From positions 165,446,573 through 165,510,572 of the forward strand of contig CP092886.1 in the NCBI GenBank assembly GCA_030710605.1: DNA of 64,000 nucleotides, read 5' to 3'. Shown here piece after piece: positions 55,831 through 64,000 of this stretch. The position numbers were made by a program, and so were the translations under genes. Position 1 is the stretch's first letter; every line of letters begins with the position of its first letter. The notes under the pieces are model-generated. The model did not search any database. It saw nothing but the letters and a program-made list of their open reading frames with translations, and was not told the origin of the DNA. The DNA comes from Cordylochernes scorpioides. Its lineage: Eukaryota; Arthropoda; Arachnida; Pseudoscorpiones; Chernetidae.

Positions 55831-57084
55831 CATGAAAATGAAATGGTCACTATGTAAAGTCCATATAGTTGACTATATATGAACCAAAATACTTTATCCA
55901 TTATCCTAAATCCATTATCAAGGCCTCTACCTAAAGAGCAAGTTTTATATTTTGCTAAAATGGCATGGCAAAGATAATCTCAAACTTCCATTATTATTAT
56001 TTCTTTTTCAAGTTTTTAAAAAATCCAACTTTAAATTTGGAACCATAACTTGAAAATGTGGTTTAGTGGAAGAAAAAACCCAGCTATGCAAGGATTTATT
56101 CACCAAAGGATATCTCGAATTTGGATGAAATCCTGTTTTGTCAAGTAGTGTCTAAACATTGAAAAATGGTTCATTTTTTAGTATAAATTCCATTTTGCTT
56201 TTTAAACAGCTTTTTGGAAACAAGGAAAATTTGCTCTTTATTAATCCAGTAAAAAGAACGAGTTTTTATGAGGTATGTGAAAAATTTTTCATTCAATTAG
56301 ATTTTAAATAAAAACTTGGCTAACTTGACATTTTAAAACAATGCATTCAATTCTATAATGAAGATTCAAAATAGAAAATATGTTTTAATATTGGATATTG
56401 TATCAACTCAAATAGAGGAGTTGTAAATAACAAATTTTTAAATTTAATCCAATACTAGAAGCACCAGCCATTTGATCAAGGCATTCAACATTTTAAATTC
56501 AAATAGATGTAGAATATAAATTGTACAAAGCTCTTTATCTGCCTAAATAAATAATTATCATAGACATTTTAAAACAATCATGTGAAGAAGGTAAATAAGT
56601 TTTATTTTTATGTATAAAAAATTCACACACACACATAAATTGTATTATTTCTTTACTTTTACAACTAACTTTTAATAATAGAGAATGTTTATAAATTCAA
56701 TTGCCATCTACTGAAAAAATTTGTTACAAATAAATTTACTGGCAATGTGTTTCTTTTCAATAATATCATCAAATATTATCTCTACAAACCTTACTGCAAT
56801 GAAATCAGTTATTGAATGAGAGGGCTTGGCTCATCAGTGGTGAACCCTAGGAACCCATTGTCAGAAAATTTATTTGTTAAAAAGAGAATGTTTACATATT
56901 AAAATTATGTAGGTCACATAATTGATAAAGAAATCCCATTTCAACCCATATAATCTGTCAAAATTTGGCCTGACATGAAGTCTCCAATAAATGTCCCTCA
57001 GAGGTCAGGTGTAACCATTGTTTTTGGGTGATCTCGCATGGGGGTCTTCTGTATATATGAAGAAGTATATATAAGGGAATCTAG
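55831..57084. other. AT-rich, family D fragment at 56.7-56.85 kb
   Basis: 56817-56850 holds the family D CUGAUGA half only (- strand). No gene. Confidence 0.45.
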
Positions 57085-57460
57085 AATAAGATAAGGCACA
57101 ATTTGGATTATAGATTATAGACGCAAGCTAATAAGACCAAATCCAAATAAATTAATAATGTGTGACGTTTCGGTAACAGCGTTGTTACCATCTTCATTGG
57201 ATTATAGATTATAAACACAAGTGTTTTGTGCTTGTTATTAAAGTTTAAAACACATTTAAACTTTGATAAGGCACAATTTGGATTATAGATTATAAACACA
57301 AGGTAATAAGACCAAATCCAAATAAATAAATAGTGTGTGATGTTTCGGTAACAGCGTTCAGTACTTTTGTTTGAAGATGGTAACAACGCTGTTACCGAAA
57401 CGTCACACTATTTATTTGGATTTGGTCTTATTACCTTGTGTTTACATTTAAACTTTATAT
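57085..57460. repeat. Family E elements: one arm and one inverted pair
   Basis: 57090-57205 is a - strand arm. 57258-57460 is an inverted pair with arms GATAAGGCACAATTTGG... and ...ACCTTGTGTTT; both halves contain GGTAACA/TGTTACC hairpins. Confidence 0.85.
57366..57408 (+). ncRNA. Hammerhead motif, family E
   Basis: UUGAAGA (C3 changed), perfect stem II GGUAACA/UGUUACC, GAAAC (57397-57401), GUC, ACAC. Confidence 0.5.
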
Positions 57461-57669
57461 ATTTTATTCAATTAAGATCAAAAAATTACATAAACATCAC
57501 ATTTAATTATATATCATCACAAACAATTATATATCATAACTACATAACACTAAGCCAACTATTTTCAGTTTTGTTTTTTCACCGGTCCAATATTTTTATT
57601 TTCACAGACTAAATTATGAGATTTATTTATAAATGAAAAATATGCAAAACAAATAAACAACTATATACA

Positions 57670-57860
57670 ATAACAAGGTAAAAAGACCAAATCCAAATAA
57701 ATAAATAGCTTGTGACATTTCGGTAACAGCGTTGTTACCATCTTCAGTACTTTATAGTATCATTCAGTACTTTTGTCTGAAGATGGTAACAACATTGTTA
57801 CTGAAGCGTCACACACTATAAATTTATTTGGATATGGTCTTATTACCTTGTGTTTGATAT
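57670..57860. repeat. Family E inverted pair
   Basis: - strand CUGAAGA...GAAAU GUC at about 57710-57747 and + strand CUGAAGA...GAAGC GUC at about 57777-57815, facing outward. Confidence 0.85.
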
Positions 57861-58074
57861 CTAGAATATATACATTTTGTTACAGCAGTGAATGTAACAA
57901 CACTTTGGATAATACTTCCACAAAAATGGTATAAACATAGTTGTCTGCACATTATAATAATGAAAGTTTAGTTGTTAGTTTTCTCTACTGTAGTTTGTCA
58001 GTATGGTTATGTAAAAGTATGAACATAAGCGCTACAGCTTGGCTGAGATTTGTTTGACAGCATATAATTATCTT

Positions 58075-58380
58075 TTTTTTTAAATTATCCCTAGTACACG
58101 TGGTACAGGCCATGATAATCATGGTGAGTAGTTAGCGACTGCTTTTACTGTAAGCGCACCACATGTCTACACATGTGAAAAGCAGTTCGACTTTGCACTT
58201 ACAAATGTTCCAGAGCCCTGTTTGGTTACTTGCACTCGTTGGTGGGGTTGGACTTTTGCAAGAATCAGGGGCCATTGGAGCATTTTTTTTTTAAATCAGA
58301 AAAAAGTGTCCAATGCGGGAATCGAACCCGGGTCGTAGCGGTCGAAAACCAAACGGTTTAACCAGCCTTCCACCGACTTT
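58075..58380 (-). repeat. SINE family F, full length
   Basis: Reverse complement of the 6.7 kb copy; B box at about 58325. Forms an inverted pair with the next SINE. Confidence 0.9.
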
Positions 58381-58515
58381 ATCCATGACTTGCCTTAGCT
58401 AAGACAGATGCTTTCAGAATGACAGCAGGGCCCTTAGCCTTGAGAAACATTTCCAATGGAATCTACATGCAGTGGAACTTTATTATAATATCAACTTAGT
58501 TATAACACAACAATT

Positions 58516-58829
58516 ATGGGGGTCGGTGGAAGGCTGGTTAAACCGTTTGGTTTTCGACCACTATGACCCGGGTTCGATTCCGGTATTGGACACTTTTTTC
58601 TGTTTAAAAAAAAAAAAAATGCTCCAATGGCCCCCGATTCTTGCAAAAGTCCAACCTCACCAGCGAGTGCAAGTAACCAAACGGGGCTCTGGCACATTTG
58701 TAAGTGCAAAGTCGAACTGCTTTTCACATGTGTAGACATGTGATGCACTTACAGTAAAAGCAGTCGCTAACTACCCACCATGATTATCATGGCCTGTACC
58801 ACGTGTACTAGGGATAATTAAAAAAAAAA
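58516..58829 (+). repeat. SINE family F with target duplication
   Basis: Direct repeat ACAACAATT at 58507-58515 and 58830-58838 flanks it. A and B boxes intact, A-rich 3' end. Confidence 0.9.
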
Positions 58830-58838
58830 ACAACAATT

Positions 58839-59734
58839 CTAAAGTCTTAAATTTTAGTCCAAAGTATTTTATCTATGGTCATAGCATCAACATGGTTATT
58901 TTAAAAAAATATTCTATTGTATAATTATACAAGGTCACAGATTGAATTCATGTATTAAATTTACAATCTTGGTATGGTTGGAATATAGATCCTGTCTTAA
59001 GGCTCCTATTCATGAGGCCTCTTAGGTCCGGCAGATGGTGCATTGTGGGAAAGCTTTACATCATCCTAGAAAAGGAGCTATCTTGTATGGCCAGTTTTAA
59101 ACCTGGAGATACAAGTTGCTACCTGTCAGTCCATATTCCAGAATAGCTCCAGGCTTTTAGTTGAGGTACCAATGATAGAATAACATGGTCATAAAATCAT
59201 AGTCCCAGGTGATATTGTTATCTTCTTCTTCTTTCTTATCTCCACTCAATCACACTAAGGTATCAAGCTTGTAAAGCTTGAGATTTTTGATGGTGTCTGC
59301 CGGGGAAGAGTAGAGCTCATCAATGGATGAGTCAATACAGTCAATAATATGTATTGGGGTTGCAAGCTGAGAATGATATTGTTATTGTGAGGTTCAACTG
59401 TATATTTTCTGTATAAAAAGAAAGGTCACCTCACTTGTCAAAATGGGACTAAAATTAAGCACTATCTATTGATCTCAAAGTAGTAAACTCAGTTCTGTTA
59501 CAAAGCCACAATACAAGCTTTAGTAAACTCAGAAGGATGGCCTTGGATACATGGTTTTGTGCTAATGGCCCTTGTCAATCCCACTTATATGTAGATATCT
59601 TGAGCCCGTTCTGCAGGCGAAGAATAAACTTTGTGAATAAATTCCTCACGACACCTAAATGAACACTTCATGTTCCAATTAGTGTTACGCTTGCTACAAC
59701 ATGACACATGACATATATAGGCAGTTACGATGAT
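58839..59734. other. No gene seen
   Basis: 59495-59580 shares family G motifs (AAGCCACAATACAAGCTTTAG; CATGGTTTTGTGC). Nothing else recognised. Confidence 0.4.
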
Positions 59735-60012
59735 TATCAGGTATGTTACTATATGTAAAACAACACTTGAAGTTACACCGCATGAGTTTCTTTTCAATGA
59801 AAAATCAAAATTGGGATTCCCATCCCTGGACACTTTTATTTTTCCGTTCATCATTACTCTTCATAATTCACCCTTTCATACCTCATCCAAAAAGGTTAGA
59901 AATAGTAATATTTCACCTTGAAATAAATTTTGATTTTTCATTGAAAAGAAATTCTTGCAGTGTAACTTCAAGTGTTGTTTTACAATCACAAGCCGCAGTG
60001 TATTATATGTTA
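59735..60012. repeat. MITE related to the split MITE at 8.66/10.1 kb
   Basis: GTAAAACAACACTTGAAGTTAC... and its complement near 59960-59990; inner TTCATCATTACTCTTCA and AGGTTAGAAATA as in the 10 kb copy. Confidence 0.75.
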
Positions 60013-60036
60013 CTATATTAACCTAGGGTAATAATA

Positions 60037-60988
60037 CAGTGTACTCCGCTTATAACGAAGTCGCATTATCCATGACAATCACTTTGTTATATCCGCAGTT
60101 GGAAAAAAAAAATGTTTTGTACCAATAATTTTATTTACTATTCAACTCAAAAGAGCAACACAAAGATCAATAACAACCTCATCAGGTGTTTTTGGAGAAG
60201 TAGTTTGTGATTTTCTTGTGACATTTAGAAGTCAGTAACAAGTGCTGAACACTCTTTTCGATGTTGTCCAAGTCTGACAGATGCCTATGAAGAGACTTGG
60301 ACTCATCCTGACATTGAAGAAACAATCGCAGAGTTTGAATGCTCTCCAAGACCTCTTTTGGATGCGGAATGTGGACAATTGGGTCTACTTCTTCATCAAC
60401 TTGGTCCGTTTCTTCTTCTTCTTTTGCTTGAAGAATGCTCTCGACAATTTCTACATCGGATAACATGGCATTTGTAACGACGTCATTGTCTTTTTCTTCT
60501 TCTCCACTTCAATCTCTCTTAGGATTTGCAGCTTGACTGACAGAGATAGTGAGTTTCTTGTTTGTTTTCGTTCTCCTGCCATGGTAAACGTTAATAAAAT
60601 ATAAGCGTTTATTAAACAATTTAATTTTGTTTAAATAATGTAAAAAAAATACTTATAATATGTTTGCATATTTTAAAATTGTATATTATTAACTTATTTG
60701 TTGTGTATCATTAAATTTGTGTCATTCACACGTTGTAATTTGATATATATTATGCATAATATATTAGTCAATTATAATGGTAAATGAGAAAACTTCGTTA
60801 TAAACGGATAAAATAAAAATTTATACATGCAAATCACTTCGTTATAAGCGAAAATTCTTTATATCCGACTTCGCAATATCCAGAGTTCTTTTAATGGTTT
60901 AAGCCCTTCTTTTCTTTCGTGCAGACAATTTCATTCGCTATATGCGGAATTTCGCTATAACCGACTTTGTTATAAGCGGAGTACACTG
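60037..60988 (-). mobile_element. Second Tigger/pogo element with internal deletion
   Basis: Ends CAGTGTACTCCGCTTATAAC / TTATAAGCGGAGTACACTG, TA at both sides (60035-60036, 60989-60990). Confidence 0.9.
60182..60582 (-). pseudogene. Tigger transposase N-terminus joined to C-terminus
   Basis: ATG at 60582 on the - strand begins MAGERKQTRNSLSLSVKLQI, a CENP-B-type N-terminus. After a frame change the 94-codon frame 60466-60182 gives an acidic C-terminus (AKEEEETDQVDEEVDPIVHI), as in Tigger/JRK-type proteins. The DDE domain is missing. Confidence 0.65.
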
Positions 60989-60994
60989 TATATA

Positions 60995-61150
60995 CAAAAA
61001 TAATAAGGTACAATTTGGATTATGGATTATAGCTACAAAGTAATAAGACCTAATCCAAATAAATTAATAGTGTGTGACATTTCGGTAACTGTATTGTTAC
61101 CATAACATCAACCACTATTAATTTATTTGGATTAGGTCTTATTTTCTTGT
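60995..61150. repeat. Family E inverted pair, collapsed centre
   Basis: ATAAGGTACAATTTGGATTA ... GACCTAATCC and GGATTAGGTCTTAT; one GAAAU-type half hammerhead on the - strand. Confidence 0.75.
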
Positions 61151-61404
61151 AGCTAAAATTTTTATTATTATTTTTGCCTAATTATCATGAATATATGTGA
61201 TTTGAAAAGATTGCAATTGAATTTTAAGCAAAAAAGGTTTGGCACATTGTTCTTGGTAAAGAGGCAAAAAACAGTATAACCTTGTTAATTCAACATTTGT
61301 GATAATTTGACCATGTTTTCATATCCCGACCTCCAGCCTATTAAATAACCAAAGTTAATTTGACCTATTTTTAAATCAATTATGACCTTAGATAATTCTT
61401 GTTT

Positions 61405-61830
61405 AAATTAATAAAGCACAATTTGGATTATAGATTATAAACACATGGTAATAAGACCAAATACTAATAAATAAATATTATGTGACATTTCAGTAGCAGC
61501 GTTGTTACCATCTTCAGACAAAAGTGCTTCTTCTTCTCTCTAATCTCAAAGCCATGATAATCATGGTGGGTAGTTAGCGACTGCTTATACTGTAAGCGCA
61601 CCACATGTATAGACATGTGAAAAGCAGTTAGACTTTGCACTTACAAATGTGCCAGAGCCCCGTTTGGTTACTTGCACTCGCTGGTAGGGTTGGACTTTTG
61701 CAAGAATCGGGGGCCATTGGAGCATGAATGAGCACAATCAGCACTTTTGTCTGGAGATGGTAACAATGCTGTTACTGAAATGTCACACACTATTTATTTA
61801 TTTGGATTAGATCTTATTACCTTCTTATTT
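61405..61830. repeat. Family E pair with a SINE inserted
   Basis: Left arm 61412-61525 and right arm 61740-61825, separated by a 5'-part-truncated SINE F on the - strand (about 61552-61728). Confidence 0.8.
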
Positions 61831-62149
61831 AAATTCAAATATATTGCTTAAAATGCAATACTTGGGCATGTGAGGCATAGCGACCGTAGTTAGGGTATGT
61901 ACACAGTGTTACAATGTGTTGAAATATCAGTGCCACTATCACATGTGATGTTTCCTCCTGGACAACTAAAGTGGCCCCTAGTCATCCATGTAAACAATGA
62001 GGTGTCTTAGTATCATTGTTTTTGATATAACCTACAGAAGAGGAGAGACATACATGCCTTGTGAAAATTGATCAGCATTCTGCACACTAAATAGGGTTAT
62101 AGCCTAAAAGCAAACAACCATAAAAGATGATAATTTTTTAAAATAAAGT
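61831..62149. other. Part of a diverged inverted duplication
   Basis: 61895-62100 is an imperfect reverse complement of 62440-62640 (CATGTGATGTTTCCTCCTGG / CCAGGAGGAAACCTCATGCG). No gene. Confidence 0.6.
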
Positions 62150-62330
62150 GATGATGAGGTACAATTTGGATTGTATATTAATAACACAAGGTAATAAGAC
62201 CAAATTTAAAAAATAGTGTGATGTTTGGGTAACAGTATTGTTACCATCATCAGACAAAAATACTGAATGACTTTTGTCACACACTATTTTAAAATTTGGA
62301 TTTGGTCTTCTTACCTTGTGTTTGAAATTT
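62150..62330. repeat. Family E inverted pair
   Basis: - strand CUGAUGA...GGUAACA/UGUUACC...CAAAC at 62222-62262; right arm lacks a core. Confidence 0.75.
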
Positions 62331-62651
62331 TTTAGACTTTATTTTATAAATGTATTCACTTTCTTTATTGTATAATGATGAGGCATAATTTGGATATATG
62401 ATTATAAAGACAAGGTAATAGACCCAAATCCAGTGCATTCTACCTGATCAATTTTCAAAAGGCATGCATGTCTCACCTCTTCTCTATGTTATATCAAATA
62501 ACAATGTTACTAAGGTACTTCATTGTTTACGCTGGTGACCAGTGGCCACTTAAGTCTAAGTCATCCAGGAGGAAACCTCATGCGTGATAGTGGTGCCCAT
62601 ATTTTGACACATTGTAACACTGTGTACATAGCCTTGTAGAAATAAATAAAA

Positions 62652-62735
62652 TACAGTAGAACCTCTCTGTAAAGGACACCTAATTTCAGAGCCAAAGTGT
62701 CCTTTAGGGAGAGGTGGCCTCTTATTGGAGAGTTG
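62652..62735 (+). repeat. Tigger/pogo terminal fragment
   Basis: CAGTAGAACCTCTCTGTAAA resembles a pogo-type end; no partner found. Confidence 0.4.
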
Positions 62736-62824
62736 CATTTAAGGTGTTTGTCCTCATCAGCATGGTGAAGGCTGTACCATAACTAAAAAACATGGTTCTA
62801 GACTCATCAGTTTCATGGTGCAGT

Positions 62825-63005
62825 TTTGATAAGGTACAATTTGGATTGTAGATTATAAACAAAAGGTAATAAGACCAAATCCAAATAAATAAATAGTGTG
62901 TGACATTTCGGTAACAGCGTTGTTACTATCTTCACGTTACTATAGTAACAACGCTGTTACCGAAACGTCACACTATTTATTTATTTGGTCTTATTACCTT
63001 GTGTT
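62825..63005. repeat. Family E inverted pair
   Basis: - strand GAAAU and + strand GAAAC cores with perfect GTAACA/TGTTAC stems; the CUGANGA boxes are shortened at the centre. Confidence 0.8.
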
Positions 63006-63292
63006 TATGGTACAGTTTTCTTATCTTTTCAGCTTGTTTCTGAAATCTCTACAACCTTGAATACAAACAAAAATATCATTTATGAAACTATACAAATGAA
63101 GCATATATTTTATTTTTGTTTCCTAACAGTGAAGAATAATCAAATTATGATGGCTTCTTGGTATTCTTTTTACTTCTTGTTTAGGTGATCCTAAACAGAC
63201 TTCTGGACATTATGCATTTTAATTCTTTCTAGAACCTTCAAAGGTCTAATGAAGTCCATTTTGCTTTAATCCTAGACACAAGGTAATAAGAC

Positions 63293-63353
63293 TCATGAAC
63301 TCATGGCATTTGTGTAATCTTTACACAAGGGGATAAGAAACAACAATAACAAC
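63293..63353 (+). mobile_element. Ultra-short retroposon (61 bp) with target duplication
   Basis: Flanked by AGGTAATAAGAC (63281-63292 and 63354-63365), which is single in other family E copies. The body matches 29780-29830 (TGTAATCTTTACACAAGGGG) and ends in AAC/AAT repeats. Confidence 0.8.
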
Positions 63354-63384
63354 AGGTAATAAGACCAAATCCAAATAAATAATT

Positions 63385-63432
63385 AGTCTATGACGTTTCG
63401 GTAACAGCGTTGTTACCATCTTCAGACAAAAG
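63385..63432 (-). ncRNA. Hammerhead ribozyme motif, family E
   Basis: On the - strand UGU, CUGAAGA (63425-63419), seven-pair stem II GGUAACA/UGUUACC, GAAAC (63399-63395), GUC, AUAG. All core positions are allowed ones. Stems I and III are short. Confidence 0.65.
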
Positions 63433-63827
63433 TACTGAATGAGAAATATATCACAGTATGTTTTAAATTGTTAACTATACTTAAAACATGCTGTGATATA
63501 TTTTCTCATTCAGTACTTTTGTCTGAAGATGGTAACAACGCTGTTACCAAAACGTCACAGACTAATTATTTATTTGGATTTGGTCTTATTATCTTTTGTT
63601 TATAATCTATAATCCAAATTGTGCCTTATCATTAATCCTAGACAGTTTATCAAATTTCATGAATATAAACTTGGTTCAAACATTTATTTTTTGTAGAAAA
63701 AAAAAAAATCTACTACATTACTGTAATGAAACAAGCGTATGGTACAGTAATGTAAACAGGATGTGTAAGAGCTTTAGATAGATTTGGGGGAACTTCCAAA
63801 CAGGTCTTTTTAAATCAACAATTTATT

Positions 63828-64000
63828 TCGGGGGGGGTCGATGGAAGGATGGTCTAAACTGTTGGTTTTCAACCACTATGACCGGGTTCGATTCCCTCAT
63901 TTAGCACTTTTTCTGATTGAAAAAAATGCTCCAATGGCCCCTGATTCTTGCAAAAGTCCAAACCCACCAGTGAGTGCAAGTAACCAAATGGGGCTCTGTC
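63828..64000 (+). repeat. SINE family F, cut by window end
   Basis: Starts GGGGGGGTCGATGGAAGGAT, B box at about 63884, runs to the last base. Confidence 0.85.

Larger units (their letters stand above)
63275..63640. repeat. Family E palindrome, best preserved
   Basis: Arms of about 140 bases, centre near 63470. - strand hammerhead at 63385-63432; + strand counterpart at about 63521-63562 has AAAAC in place of GAAAC. The left arm is interrupted by the 61-bp retroposon. Confidence 0.9.

Overview
The window is AT-rich, intron-containing eukaryotic DNA crowded with repeats. Animal-type mobile elements (mariner, Tigger/pogo, Helitron, Ty3/gypsy, non-LTR retrotransposons, tRNA-derived SINEs, hammerhead-bearing foldback repeats), small exons in long introns and a gene ending of the SLC45 sugar-transporter family point to an invertebrate, probably an arthropod or another protostome; I cannot name the species. 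A 100-base run of N shows it is a draft scaffold.

Layout. 1-1.6 kb: last two exons and polyA signal of an SLC45-like transporter on the + strand, with a hammerhead palindrome in the intron. 2-11.6 kb: dead mariner, minisatellite, SINEs, foldback elements, and a half-LINE inserted in a MITE. 11.6-17.6 kb: one nearly full-length Ty3/gypsy element with a broken pol. 18-33 kb: scattered small exons, most on the - strand, all multiples of three in length and phase 0, with two pairs of paralogous exons; upstream of them lies a TATA-box/signal-peptide leader exon (33.2 kb) that recurs as damaged copies at 38.8 and 40.0 kb. One separate + strand terminal exon lies at 19.1 kb. 27.0-27.5 kb: Helitron with GC-rich cargo. 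31.5-52.1 kb: blocks of degenerate GT/CA satellite mixed with 5'-truncated non-LTR copies, a tandemly duplicated promoter/leader module, a ~1.5 kb segmental duplication, a gag-only LTR element, an internally deleted Tigger and a Helitron carrying a tRNA-Gly gene. 52-64 kb: no convincing protein gene; mostly inverted-repeat elements, SINEs and another deleted Tigger.

Main result. Several unrelated-looking palindromic repeat families share the hammerhead ribozyme core (CUGANGA, stem, GAAA, then a short stem III and NUH). They usually occur as divergent pairs: two ribozymes on opposite strands, 5' ends near the palindrome centre, cleavage sites facing outward. Hammerheads are known from Penelope-like elements, so these are probably non-autonomous relatives. 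One further family (core at 18015-18062 and at least three good copies) has both hammerhead halves in permuted order together with two interlocking stems that covary between copies. The second lead is the multi-exon gene of small symmetric exons with a triplicated promoter/leader module. All functional readings are by eye; no alignment or database search was run.
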